Positions 29,421-39,057 are shown, counted from the first letter of the stretch. The stretch is DNA of 64,000 nt from an uncultured Isosphaeraceae bacterium (GCA_945957605.1 CAMFLR010000001.1:1224633-1288632); one strand, 5' to 3'. Numbers and translations are program-made. Notes: generated by a model from the sequence alone, not told the origin.

Positions 29421-32400
29421 ATGTTTCTCCTTTCCATTTTCTTATCATTTTTTGTGGCCTCTTTCGCGAAGGCGGCTGATGAGCCGACGCTTGAAGATCA
29501 TGTCATGCCACTCCTGAAATCGCGTTGCGTGAAGTGTCACGGTCCGGCGAAACGCGAGGGAAAACTCACTCTGGCGACGGCGTTTGACTTGAAACAAGGC
29601 GGCAAGCATCAACCGTTAGTGCAGCCGGGAAACCTTGATCAGAGTCTCCTATGGTCGCGCGTGGCCGATGATGAGATGCCACCAGATTCGCCGCTCGCCG
29701 AGGCTGAAAAGCAGGTATTGCGGCGGTGGATTGAGAAAGGCGCGAGAGGATTGCCGAAGAGCGACTCTCAATCGAGACCGCACTGGGCGTTCTCTCCACT
29801 AAGGCCGCCAACAGTTCCGGAGGTACGCGACACTCAACGAGTTCGTGGCGACATCGACCGCTTTCTCCAATCAGCCCTGGAGGCGAAGGGGATAACGCTT
29901 GGCGTCGAGGCCGATCGTTCATCGCTCGTCCGGCGCGTCTGCTTCGATCTCACCGGTCTGCCTCCAACAATTGCCGAAATTGAAGCGTTCTTAAACGATC
30001 GCTCGCCTGATGCATACGAACGAATGTTAGAGCGTTACCTTGCGTCTCCGCGCTATGGCGAGCGCTGGGGCAAATACTGGCTTGATGCAGCAGGCTATGC
30101 AGATTCCAACGGCTATTTCGACGTCGATACCGATCGGCCGCTGGCCTACCGCTATCGCGACTATGTGATTCGGGCGTGGAATGACGACATGCCGCTCGAT
30201 CGGTTCATACGCGAACAGATTGCCGGCGACGAACTCTCGGGCTATGCGCGGAACGGCAAGACAAACGCCGCGATTGTGGACCAGCTTGTTGCCACGCATT
30301 TTCTACGAAACGGCCCCGATGGTACCGACGACAGCAACGGCGGCCCGGATGTTCTGCGCGACGATCGTTATGCGGTTCTTGAAAGCTCGATCGAGATTCT
30401 GGGGTCAGCGCTTTTTGGCCTGACATTTCAATGCGCTCGCTGCCACGACCATAAGTTCGAGCCGATTACTCAGCAAGATTATTATCAGCTGCAGGCGATT
30501 ATTTATCCTGCGTTTCCCGTCGACCAGTGGGTCAATCCCAAGGAGCGTGTGATCGACGTTCCCTTGCCTGCGGATATCGAAGAATGGAAACACCTCTCGA
30601 AATCGATTGAGACGGACAAGGCGAAGCTACGCGAGGATTATCAGAAGTGGGTCGATGCGAATCGCGCAGTTGGTACGACTCTCTTCAAGGATGACTTCGG
30701 ATCGAAAACGCCGCGACTCGCCCCGCGCTGGACGTCATCCCATGTTGGCGTCGATTCTGAAAGTGCTCCCGGAGCTGTCGTCAAGGATGGCACGCTATGG
30801 GTCATCGAATCGGGCCGAAAAGGTGATCGCCGGCTGGCCACCGCCATGAATTTCGACTGGACGCCCAATGAAGTGGGCGGCTGGATTCAAGCCACATTCG
30901 ACCTTGTCGAACGCAAGCTCTCTGCGAAAGCGAAGCCAGCCGAACGCGTGGGATATTACATTGCTCTTTCGCTTGACACCTCCAAGAAACCATCGCTAAG
31001 CCGTGGCATATTGCTTGATGGCAACCCCGATGGTGGTGCCAATGTCTTTCTCAACTATCCCGGACCAAGTGCGAAAGATGTCGGTGCGATTGGAGAGTTC
31101 GGCTATGAACCCGGCAAGCGCCTCGGTGTGCGAATTACGAACAAAGGCAACGGCGCATTCCAACTTGAACATCTACTAGATGGTATACCTGAAGGAAAAT
31201 CGCTCAATCTGACATCTGCCGATCTCCCCGATGGCGGATTCGGATTCGAGTATTGCTGCGGGCGTAGTTTCGTGGTGGATAACCTGATCGTTGAGTTTGA
31301 TTCGAAGCCGGCGAAAGTCTCGGATGGCAAGCTCGTCGCCAGGCACAAAGAATATCAGTCAGCGCTCAAGGAAATTGCTGCCAAAGAGGCGGCAAGGCCG
31401 GGGCGGATTTCTTGGACCTTTGATCAATCGCCATCTCCTCCTAACGTTCACCTTCTGAAACGCGGCGTTCGGGGAGATCGCGGCGATGTGGTCGAACCCA
31501 ATGTGCCGGCGATTCTTCGCGACTCCGACAATCCTTTCACCATCGTGCCACCCGCCGGCTTACCCTCAACCGGTCGTCGTCTTGCACTTGCTCGCTGGAT
31601 GACGCAGCCAGGTTCGCGGGCATCGGCGCTGGTTGCTCGAGTCACTGCGAATCGAATCTGGCAGTATCATTTCGGCGTAGGTCTTGCCGCGACCTCCGAG
31701 AATCTGGGTTACTCGGGCATGCCTCCCACAAACGCCGCCTTGCTTGAACACCTTTCTCTACTGCTGATCAAAAACGCCTGGAAAGCCAAGGGACTTCATC
31801 GAGCGATTATGACATCCGTCGCCTATCGCCAGGTGAATGCGTCAAATCCGATCGCGGCCAGTGTCGATCCAGAAAACCGATTGCTGTGGCGGTTCCCGAT
31901 GCGCCGCCTTGATGCCGACGCAATGCGCGACGCGATGCTTGCGACATCAAACGAAATCGACTTTTCGGCGGGCGGTCCGTATGTTCCCACGATGCGTGCG
32001 GGAGTTGGAGAGGTACAAGTCAAGGAATCATCCCCGGGCGCTCATCGGCGTTCCGTCTATCTCCAGCAACGACGGACCGCTGTGTTAGGCCTTCTCGAGA
32101 CATTTGACGCACCTTCAATCGTGGGAAGCTGCACGCGACGAAACGTAACAACAATCCCCCTTCAATCGCTCAGCTTGCTCAACTCCGCGTTTGTCCGCGG
32201 GCGAGCCGACGCTTTCGCCAGGCGGCTTACCAAAGACATAGGAAATGATTCACGCAAGAAATTAAGTCATGCGTTCATGCTAGCCTTTGGTCGAGAACCC
32301 ACAGCGGTTGAAACTGAGGCATCGCTCAAGTTCATATCGTCTCAGCCTGGGAATTATCCTGGTCGAGCGAATGCTGTCGAGCAAAGCTGGGTTGATCTTT

Positions 32401-32444
32401 GCCAGATGATTCTGGCCAGCAACGCGTTTCTCTACGTCGAATAA
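29421..32444 (+). CDS. PSD1 / DUF1549-DUF1553 cytochrome c protein with internal LamG-like insert
   Basis: 1007 residues from the ATG at 29421, which begins a signal peptide (MFLLSIFLSFFVASFAKA); the frame is open to 29352. Planctomycete cytochrome C domain with RCVKCHG (Cys36, Cys39, His40), then DUF1549 (about 140-345, CFDLTGLPPT and RYGERWGKYWLDAAGYADS). A second CxxCH lies at CARCHDHKFEP (about 336). A beta-rich insert of about 200 residues (420-630, DDFGSKTPRLAPRWTSSHVG) follows and resembles LamG/3-keto-disaccharide-binding domains. DUF1553 is at about 710-1005. Such proteins are periplasmic and are paired with DUF1501 partners, as here; roles in polysaccharide oxidation are suspected but unproven. 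Confidence 0.9.
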   Translation: MFLLSIFLSFFVASFAKAADEPTLEDHVMPLLKSRCVKCHGPAKREGKLTLATAFDLKQGGKHQPLVQPGNLDQSLLWSRVADDEMPPDSPLAEAEKQVLRRWIEKGARGLPKSDSQSRPHWAFSPLRPPTVPEVRDTQRVRGDIDRFLQSALEAKGITLGVEADRSSLVRRVCFDLTGLPPTIAEIEAFLNDRSPDAYERMLERYLASPRYGERWGKYWLDAAGYADSNGYFDVDTDRPLAYRYRDYVIRAWNDDMPLDRFIREQIAGDELSGYARNGKTNAAIVDQLVATHFLRNGPDGTDDSNGGPDVLRDDRYAVLESSIEILGSALFGLTFQCARCHDHKFEPITQQDYYQLQAIIYPAFPVDQWVNPKERVIDVPLPADIEEWKHLSKSIETDKAKLREDYQKWVDANRAVGTTLFKDDFGSKTPRLAPRWTSSHVGVDSESAPGAVVKDGTLWVIESGRKGDRRLATAMNFDWTPNEVGGWIQATFDLVERKLSAKAKPAERVGYYIALSLDTSKKPSLSRGILLDGNPDGGANVFLNYPGPSAKDVGAIGEFGYEPGKRLGVRITNKGNGAFQLEHLLDGIPEGKSLNLTSADLPDGGFGFEYCCGRSFVVDNLIVEFDSKPAKVSDGKLVARHKEYQSALKEIAAKEAARPGRISWTFDQSPSPPNVHLLKRGVRGDRGDVVEPNVPAILRDSDNPFTIVPPAGLPSTGRRLALARWMTQPGSRASALVARVTANRIWQYHFGVGLAATSENLGYSGMPPTNAALLEHLSLLLIKNAWKAKGLHRAIMTSVAYRQVNASNPIAASVDPENRLLWRFPMRRLDADAMRDAMLATSNEIDFSAGGPYVPTMRAGVGEVQVKESSPGAHRRSVYLQQRRTAVLGLLETFDAPSIVGSCTRRNVTTIPLQSLSLLNSAFVRGRADAFARRLTKDIGNDSRKKLSHAFMLAFGREPTAVETEASLKFISSQPGNYPGRANAVEQSWVDLCQMILASNAFLYVE

Positions 32445-32469
32445 TGCGATTGGCAGAGGGAAGCGATCG

Positions 32470-33879
32470 ATGCTCTTGAACACAGATCGTGGATTCAACT
32501 TGAACCGGCGCGCCTTCCTCGGCCGCACAACGGGCGCACTGGGATCACTGGCCCTCGCTCACCTTCTGGCCGAAGAGAGCCGGCCTATTCGGGCTAATGA
32601 AGACATCGTCAGGCAAGCCACAAAGGCGAAGTCGGTGATTTGCCTGTTCCAGCACGGCGGACCGAGCCAGATGGATCTTTTCGATCCCAAGCCTGAACTG
32701 GCGAAATGGCACGGCAAGCCGTATCCAGGTACGCTCGAAACTCAAAACGATAAAAACATCGGCAAACTTCTCGCCTCTCCTTTTACCTTTCGAGCGGCAG
32801 GCAAGTCGGGAATAACTCTTTCTGAACTTCTGCCATTTACTGCAGGAATTGCCGACGAGATCACGCTCGTTCGTTCGATGCACACGGAATCGGTTGATCA
32901 TGAATCAGCGCTAAGATTGATTCATTCGGGGAAGTTTCAGGCAGGACGGCCAACACTGGGTTCGTGGACGATCTATGGCCTCGGTTCAGAAAATCGTGAT
33001 ATGCCGGCCTATGTTGTGTTGACTGACCCAAAAGGCTTACCTGTTGATGGAGTTTTGAACTGGAGTTCGGGCTGGCTTCCGGCCGCATATCAGGGAACTC
33101 CGTTTCGCTCTGGTGTGTCGCCAGTCGCGAATTTGGTCACGCCCGAAGCGATCACAACCAAGGCAAGGTTGGGGCAGCTTGAGTATCTAAGTGAGCTAAA
33201 TCGCGCCCATCTCGCTCATCATCGCGACAACACCGAACTCGCGGCAAGAATCGCCAATTTTGAAACTGCCGCGCGCATGCAAACGGCTGTCCCGAGTGTG
33301 CTCGATGTCGCGACAGAAAGCGAGGCAACGCGCCGACTCTACGGGCTGGACCGGCCCGAGACGCGCGAATACGGAACGCGTTGCCTGATGGCGCGACGTT
33401 TGGTCGAGCGTGGTGTGAGATTCGTTCAGCTTTTCCTCAATCGCCAGCCCTGGGATACACATGCGAAAAATGCGGAAACGCTGAAGGGTTTGTGCGCCCG
33501 TACCGATCAGCCCAGTGCGGCGCTCGTGCAAGATCTCAAACAGCGCGGCATGCTCGATTCAACGATCGTTCTTTGGTGCGGTGAGTTTGGCCGTTTACCC
33601 GTCTCGCAAGGCCCCGACGGCCGCGACCACAACCGCCATGCGTTTTCGCTCTGGATCGCCGGTGGCGGCTTCAAGAAAGGTTACGCTCACGGCACCACTG
33701 ATGATTTTGGCTACAAGGCGGTCGAAAATCGCGTTTCGATTCACGACCTCCACGCAACATTACTACATGCCCTGAATCTCGATCATAGTCGTCTTACCTA
33801 TCCGCACGATGGTCGTGATGACAGCCTCACTGACATCGACGTAACCAAGGCTCGCGTTATTCCCGAGCTACTCGCTTGA
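32470..33879 (+). CDS. DUF1501 Tat-exported sulfatase-like protein
   Basis: 469 residues. The N-terminus has a Tat-type signal (LNRRAFLGRTTGALGSLALA) and the DUF1501 family core (FQHGGPSQMDLFDPKP, RGMLDSTIVLWCGEFGRLPV, GRDHNRHAFSLW). The fold is related to alkaline phosphatase/sulfatase enzymes, but the nucleophile position is unclear. It is found almost always next to a DUF1549/DUF1553 cytochrome, here 25 bases downstream. The two are probably co-expressed and exported in folded (Tat) and unfolded (Sec) form respectively. Confidence 0.92.
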   Translation: MLLNTDRGFNLNRRAFLGRTTGALGSLALAHLLAEESRPIRANEDIVRQATKAKSVICLFQHGGPSQMDLFDPKPELAKWHGKPYPGTLETQNDKNIGKLLASPFTFRAAGKSGITLSELLPFTAGIADEITLVRSMHTESVDHESALRLIHSGKFQAGRPTLGSWTIYGLGSENRDMPAYVVLTDPKGLPVDGVLNWSSGWLPAAYQGTPFRSGVSPVANLVTPEAITTKARLGQLEYLSELNRAHLAHHRDNTELAARIANFETAARMQTAVPSVLDVATESEATRRLYGLDRPETREYGTRCLMARRLVERGVRFVQLFLNRQPWDTHAKNAETLKGLCARTDQPSAALVQDLKQRGMLDSTIVLWCGEFGRLPVSQGPDGRDHNRHAFSLWIAGGGFKKGYAHGTTDDFGYKAVENRVSIHDLHATLLHALNLDHSRLTYPHDGRDDSLTDIDVTKARVIPELLA

Positions 33880-34219
33880 ATTCTGCACTTTGAAAAGCTC
33901 GGCACGGTAATCAGCGGAAATGCGGCGTGGGACAGGCGAAGAACGTAGTGCGAACCGTCATCACAAGCAGTCGCGCGCGAATTCAGGCCGCCTTACGAAT
34001 CGCCTGGTTGGGAATCGATCCCAGTTTATTCGTGCGACTGCGAACCGAGTATGCGGAGTCGCAAGCTAGCCGATACTTGTCTCCACGTGCGGCACAAACA
34101 GATAGGGGATGGTATTCGTGCGCAAAGTAACGCCACTACCTCTGAAGCAGTCACCCTGTTCTTTCAAAGTTCTTCCGCGGTCGACCATCCCATCTTGCGT
34201 CTTGATGCGGCGGATCCAA
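33880..34219. other. Intergenic stretch, no gene recognised
   Basis: About 340 bases between the DUF1501 gene and the decayed PEP-CTERM gene. Short open frames in all directions lack ribosome sites or motifs. It marks the start of the decayed region that runs to about 36.6 kb. Confidence 0.45.
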
Positions 34220-34599
34220 CTATAGGAGGAGCGCCAGTCCACTCGCCGCCAAGCCCTGAAGGAAGGTCGCTGGCTCGGGGACGCTGTTCGTGACTACCTG
34301 GACCGTTCCAGGCGCCACCATTGTGATGGGAATCGGGTTGCCATCGGGGTCGAAGAATGATGTGGCGGGCGTGAGACCAGAGCCGGGGATGATCCGGAAT
34401 GTCACGGCGAAGAGGTTGATGTTGTCGCCCGTGTCGGAGTCGGAGCGGATCGTCACCGGGACGATGACGGAGCCCCAGCCGAAATGGTGCTCGGCAGACC
34501 CGGCCCGTCTCCGATCGTCACGATCAGACCGCCACGCGCGATGGGGACAGCCCCAAAAATCAGAACCACCACGCAGAAGACTTGTATAATTCTTCGCAT
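34220..34599 (-). pseudogene. PEP-CTERM sorted small secreted protein, frameshifted
   Basis: A signal peptide starts at the ATG at 34599 (MRRIIQVFCVVVLIFGAVPI and then ARGG) and the frame continues to about residue 40 (IGDGPGLPSTISAG). It then runs into a stop at 34453. The neighbouring frame takes over at about 34485 (FGWGSVIVPVTIRSDSDTGD) and runs to a C-terminal VPEPATFLQGLAASGLALLL. This is a PEP-CTERM sorting signal with the VPEP motif and hydrophobic helix but without the usual final Arg cluster. A one-base shift joins the two halves into one plausible secreted protein of about 125 residues. A sequencing error could also explain the shift. Confidence 0.75.
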
Positions 34600-34690
34600 C
34601 AGAGTCACCAGAATAAGCAGAAGGGATCGGATTGGAAATGACCGCACCGGAGCTCAGCGCGGTCGATTGAAGTTGATCTTTCACGAGCAA

Positions 34691-35521
34691 TCAGTGGACT
34701 TGCCGCCCCTTGGACCGGTTCAGCAGATAGGTGTCTGTTGCATCGACCATGCCGTCGCCGTTGACGTCGAAACTTGTGTCGGCTGCGTCGACGCGACCAT
34801 CGCCGTTGGAGTCGCCGAGGAGTTGAATGAACGTCTGATGCGGAGTCACTCCGTTGTTGAAGTCCGTCTGACCGTCGGCGTCGAGGGCGAGATCATAGGT
34901 GCCGTCGCCCTGAATGAGGTTGGCCCAGTACCGAGGCAAGCCAGTGGTCCCGCGGGCGACGCCACCAATACCGAGAACGCCAAAGTCGAGTTCGATAACG
35001 CGGTCAATGAGGTCGACAGTCACCGCCCGAATCGCCGCGAGGTCGATCGGCGGGTCTCCGGCGCCGGCCCCGGTAACAGGATGCTGGACGATCCGCAAGA
35101 ACCTCGCCAGGTCGACGGTGTTGCCTGTCCGGATGTCTGAGTTCAGGGCGTCGAAGAGAGTCTGTAGTGGGGCGCACGCTTGACTAAATACGAGGTCGAC
35201 GAGACGCACGTACGACCGCTCGCGCGTCGAGCTTGCGTGGCCAATCGAATCGGGCTGAACGACGATCCCGACCGCCTTCAATGGGTTCATGGGAAAGGCC
35301 AGAATCGTCGTCACATCGGAGGCCGAATGCGCGGGCTCGATCCGGCCCTCGGCGTCGATGCCGGCGCTGGTGAACCGGTAGGTGTGGACGAGGCCGTCGA
35401 CTACTCCCGACACCACGGCCGTAAGTTGATAATGCCCCGAGCCATCGAGGCTGCCCGGGCCAGTGGCGACCGTGGCGACGACCTGGGGTGTACCGAAATC
35501 CTGGCGGCTCGCGTCGGCCAC
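34691..35521 (-). pseudogene. C-terminal fragment of a dockerin-type surface protein
   Basis: 276 codons from a GTG at 35521; a TGA only five codons upstream closes the frame, and there is no signal peptide. The sequence begins in mid-domain (VDGLVHTYRFTSAGIDAEGR is a beta-sandwich end). It ends in paired EF-hand/dockerin calcium loops (DSNGDGRVDAADTSFDVNGD, then MVDATDTYLLNR). Such C-termini belong to large extracellular planctomycete proteins. The first 1,000 or more residues seem to have been lost. A stand-alone gene cannot be excluded. Confidence 0.65.
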
Positions 35522-35852
35522 GCTTAGGTGGAATCACGCCGACGCAAGGCCCAGAACGTGGAGCGACTCAGAGCGAGCGTTACTCACGACGCGTGATCGG
35601 TTGTCATCGCGTCGCCATAGTTTCGCGTGACGATATATGCAATCCAGCTCTCGTCGTAACGACTTTCCGATAAGTGAATCCAATCGGAGATTGCCCTCAG
35701 TATCTCGGAGGTCTCCGGCGTCTTGTCCATGGGCGGAGTCGAGTTCGACGCGGCAAAACGATGAAGATTGCGAATATCGAAGCGACTCTTGCAAGAATTA
35801 TCTCTACGAGATGCGGATCGCGGACGACCGACTCAGTCCGTAAGAAGCACCA
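35522..35852. other. Non-coding stretch in the decayed region
   Basis: About 330 bases without a credible gene. Open frames here are short, overlap each other on both strands and show no motif. The stretch may contain remnants of the deleted upstream part of the dockerin gene or of the AhpD-like gene. Confidence 0.4.
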
Positions 35853-36050
35853 TTAACAGGCCTCTCTGGCACTCACCGCGGGTGCAACCGCGATGCTCAG
35901 CGGTTCGATGATCGATGGCGCCGAGAAGATCGACGTGATGAGGGCGATGTCGAGGCGTTCCTCGTCGGAGAGCCCGAGCGCGGCGAGCTTGTTGATCTGT
36001 TCGTCGGTGACCGAGTATGCGGCATTCGCGGTCTGCCACGCATAGCGTCG
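35853..36050 (-). pseudogene. 3' fragment of an AhpD/carboxymuconolactone-decarboxylase-like gene
   Basis: Only the last 65 residues resemble a protein family: AWQTANAAYSVTDEQINKLA followed by LGLSDEERLDIALITSIFSA. This fits the C-terminal helices of peroxidase-related/AhpD-like proteins. The CxxC active site and the N-terminal part are missing. The open frame continues upstream to 36149, but that part is the antisense of the selA fragment. The gene is truncated at about 36050, where the selA fragment begins in the other direction. Confidence 0.5.
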
Positions 36051-36096
36051 ACTCACCGCAGCAAGCTCGGATGTGGGGCCGCCGCCGGGTGAAGCC

Positions 36097-36587
36097 GCCG
36101 TCGCCCGGATCGAGGCGGATCCCTTGATGCGAGCGATGCGCGTCGCCAAGATGACGCTCGCCGCGCTCGATGCGAATTGCGCCTGGCACTTGACCCAGTC
36201 ATGGGGAATCGTCGGGTTCCGCTATGGGCCTTCTTGAACACGACAATAGACACACTGCGATCTCGAGCTGAGCGACTGGCGGAAGCGTTTCGATCGGAGT
36301 TCGGATGGAATGCAACGGTCGTCGAAGAGCAGGCGGTCCTCGGTGGAAGCAGCATTCCTGCCGATCCCCCGCCGACAGGGGCCGTTCGTGTAGCCAATCC
36401 CTTTCCAGATCACCCGGGATTGGAGGCGGCATTCTCGCGTGCGCTTCGACTCGGCAATCCGGCAGTTCTCACGCGAATCCAGGGAGGTGCGGTCCTCTTC
36501 GATCTCCGGGCTCTTCCTGAGGCTGATGACGACGCGCTGCTCTCAGCGGTCCGCAACGTGATTAGGCACGCGGCTCACGAACATTAA
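36097..36587 (+). pseudogene. selA: 3' fragment of selA (L-seryl-tRNA(Sec) selenium transferase), frameshifted
   Basis: The sequence shows the end of SelA in two frames. First comes AAVARIEADPLMRAMRVAKM (about 36097-36180, 'RVAKMTLAALDAN'). After a one-base shift near 36177 the frame continues LALDP, RRVPLWAFLNTTIDTLRSRA, LGGSSIP and RIQGGAVLFDLRALPEADD to the TAA at 36585. These match in order the C-terminal domain of SelA, including the G-G-S-(I/L)-P loop and the final DLR strand. The PLP-binding core and the first two thirds are absent, so the product cannot be active. No selB or tRNA-Sec gene was seen in the window. Confidence 0.72.
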
Positions 36588-36774
36588 GCGCGACAAGCCG
36601 ACAACGCCACTCGGGACGACAAACTCCCGCATGTTGAAAAAATCCATCACTGGCTTGAGGGCTTGTTGCGGAGACGTCGCGAGATTAGATTCTTTGGTGG
36701 AACACAGCCGAACGTGTTCCGCGCTCTCCCCTCTCGCGAATCCAGGTGCGAGTGATTCAAGGGTTACGAATCGG

Positions 36775-37191
36775 ATGAGGTTGCGACTCTCCATGCGCGG
36801 TTTCCGCACTGCTGGGGGCACTTTGATTGCCCTGGCGGTGTTGCTCTGCGCCTGGCCCTCGCAGGCGAAAGCCGGTTGCTCGCATTATGTCGTCGCCAAG
36901 ACCCATGCGGTGCAACTCACGCAATTGCTCGACAGCTTCGAGCGTCTCGATGAGTCCAGGCTTTCGACTGAAGCCCCTGCCCGTCCGCAACCCTGTTCAG
37001 GCGCTTTTTGCTCGGGCAAGCCGGCCGTACCTGTTCCGGTACCGATTCCCATGAGCCGGCACACTGAAACCGTCGCGCCACTGAAGCTCTTAACATTCAC
37101 TCCACTCGCGACCATTCAGTTCCTAGCATACACAGAGCGCATCGTGCACGCCGAGATCGAAGGACCTTCGATCGATCGCCCGCCTCGTTGA
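36775..37191 (+). CDS. Small secreted cysteine protein, unknown function
   Basis: 138 residues from the ATG at 36775; the frame is open upstream to 36631 without support, and an ATG at 36793 is also possible. A Sec signal (TLIALAVLLCAWPSQAKA) is followed by GCSHYVVAK. Later comes a short Pro-rich stretch with QPCSGAFCSG and a PVPVPIPM run. The paired Cys and Pro repeats are seen in other planctomycete secreted proteins, but no family can be named. It stands alone, upstream of a DUF1559 gene. Confidence 0.6.
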   Translation: MRLRLSMRGFRTAGGTLIALAVLLCAWPSQAKAGCSHYVVAKTHAVQLTQLLDSFERLDESRLSTEAPARPQPCSGAFCSGKPAVPVPVPIPMSRHTETVAPLKLLTFTPLATIQFLAYTERIVHAEIEGPSIDRPPR

Positions 37192-37437
37192 TTCCCTTCC
37201 TCACATTCCAGCCTCGCGCGCTATCGCGCCGCCCGCTTCTCACGTCGTGAGATCGGCCGCGCCAAGACGACCAAGCGCGTCTTCCAACGACATCGTCAGT
37301 CGAACCTGTGATGCCCTCAGTCTCAACTGAGTGGCTCGCCCTTTTGCACCGAAGTGCAGCAAGCACGCGGAGCGGTGACAATCCGCCACGAAACATAAAT
37401 AAACTTTCATTTAGATTCATTCGGAAGGATCGGCCAG

Positions 37438-38472
37438 ATGAAAACGCGACGTTCCGCATTCACGCTTATCGAACTGCTCGTGGTGATCGCCATTATCGCG
37501 GTTCTTATCGCTCTCTTACTTCCCGCCGTTCAAGCGGCGCGAGAGGCGGCCCGGCGTTCTCAGTGCGTCAATAACATGAAGCAGATCGGCCTGGCATGCC
37601 ACAATTACCTGAGCAGCTATCAGGTTCTTCCGCCGGGCAAAGTACCCGCGTACGCACCGCCGGCGCCGGGGTATGCTCGCTGGTCACCCCAGGCTTCGCT
37701 CTTGCAGTTCATCGAGCAAGGCAATGTGTTCAACAGCCTCAACTTCTTGTTGCCTCCGGTAACACCGGCGATGAACGGAGTTGTCTCAACGTTCATGCCG
37801 GCCACTTCATATCCGAATGGCGAGAATTTGACGGGGTGCAACACACAGATCAACGCGTTCCTTTGCCCGTCGGACGTTCCGCCGTTGACGGGCTGGCTTG
37901 GGGGTAATAACTACCTCGGCAACACGGGGGCCTATATGTGCGACCTGGGCGATTCGAATCCATGCACGGTCTGCACCGACAGCCCTGCGGCTCAAGGCGC
38001 CTTCTACTACGGCAGCGGTGTGAGCCTTGCCAGCGTTACCGATGGCACGAGCAATACTTGCTTTTTCGGCGAGAAGCTTCGCGGCCAGGGGACGCCGAAC
38101 TTCAAGACAGACTTGCTCATCATGCCGAACCAGCCGACGCTACAATTGACCTACCAGACCTGCACCGCGGTACCAAAGGGATCTCCTCCGCTTACCAGTG
38201 TTCAAGGGATTTCCTGGTCGCTGGCGGACATGTGCTGCACCACATACAACCATGTAGGAACTCCGAACCAGAACTCTTGCGCGGGCTTCCCCAACACGGG
38301 CATGGTGAACATGTCGATGCAGGTTCCGCCGACGAGCCTCCATCCTGGTGGCGTGAACATGCTTTTTGGCGACGGTTCAGTCAAGTTCGTCAAGGACTCC
38401 GTGAGCCTCGCCACCTGGCGCGCCCTTGGAACGCGAAATGGCGGTGAAGTCATTTCCGCCGACGCATACTAA
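37438..38472 (+). CDS. DUF1559 pilin-like protein
   Basis: 344 residues. Prepilin-type N-terminus [20 protein letters not shown] followed by [21 protein letters not shown]-terminal signature HPGGVNMLFGDGSVKFVKDS. Ribosome site GGAAGGA upstream of the ATG. There are several Cys residues in the middle (MCDLGDSNPCTVC, ADMCCTTY) that are not usual for the family and may form disulfides. It is followed 19 bases later by a lipoprotein gene, so the two are probably one transcript. Confidence 0.93.
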   Translation: MKTRRSAFTLIELLVVIAIIAVLIALLLPAVQAAREAARRSQCVNNMKQIGLACHNYLSSYQVLPPGKVPAYAPPAPGYARWSPQASLLQFIEQGNVFNSLNFLLPPVTPAMNGVVSTFMPATSYPNGENLTGCNTQINAFLCPSDVPPLTGWLGGNNYLGNTGAYMCDLGDSNPCTVCTDSPAAQGAFYYGSGVSLASVTDGTSNTCFFGEKLRGQGTPNFKTDLLIMPNQPTLQLTYQTCTAVPKGSPPLTSVQGISWSLADMCCTTYNHVGTPNQNSCAGFPNTGMVNMSMQVPPTSLHPGGVNMLFGDGSVKFVKDSVSLATWRALGTRNGGEVISADAY

Positions 38473-38491
38473 TCGACAAGGGAGCCGCCAA

Positions 38492-38941
38492 ATGTTGCGA
38501 CACAAACTCGGGGCGGCCTTCGCGGCTGCCCTCACACTCGCCCTTACGCCTGGCTGCGGCAGTTCCACGAAGGACTATATTCCGAACACGACTTCAGCGC
38601 GCGAGGACCTTGAGACGGCGCTCGCCGCCTGGCAAAAGGGAGGGAAGGCCGCCGAGCTCACGAAGAGCGAACACCCTATCTTCATTGTCGACTCCCAGTG
38701 GGAGGCCAACCAGGCGCTCGAGAGCTATCAGATTCTCGAGGAGAACCCGAGTTCGACTGAAACCGAAAAGCGCTATGGGGTCGTCCTCAAGATGAAGAAG
38801 CCGCCGGCGGAGAAGAAGCTCGAGTACGTTGTGGTGGGCCGTTCTCCCATGTGGATCTTCCGCGACGAAGATTACGTCAAGCAAGGCAGCATGGGCGAAG
38901 AGGTTAAGGCCAAATCGAGAGCGCCTGTGCGCAAGCGCTAA
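38492..38941 (+). CDS. Lipoprotein, paralogue A
   Basis: 149 residues from the ATG at 38492 with AAGGGAG eight bases upstream. The start shown by a longer frame (38426) lies inside the DUF1559 gene. Lipobox TPGC (Cys22). The mature protein has a short alpha-beta fold with the signature 'YQILEENPSS' and 'VVVGRSPMWIFRDEDY'. The same signature occurs in the next gene, so the two are tandem paralogues of a planctomycete lipoprotein family of unknown role. It may be a partner of the DUF1559 fibre protein upstream. Confidence 0.82.
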   Translation: MLRHKLGAAFAAALTLALTPGCGSSTKDYIPNTTSAREDLETALAAWQKGGKAAELTKSEHPIFIVDSQWEANQALESYQILEENPSSTETEKRYGVVLKMKKPPAEKKLEYVVVGRSPMWIFRDEDYVKQGSMGEEVKAKSRAPVRKR

Positions 38942-39057
38942 GGCCTAACATGCGAAATTATAGTGATTCACGTGCGACGCGCCGAAATATGTTAGGTTGC
39001 ACGCGATTATGAGGTGACGATGATCCAGCGAATTCACTTGCGGCGGTCCGCTGGCCT

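Noticed and set aside
38944..38996. Inverted repeat CCTAACAT / ATGTTAGG with a 37-base spacer
   Set aside because: Only eight pairs with a long spacer; could be chance, and no linked operator or gene structure was seen.
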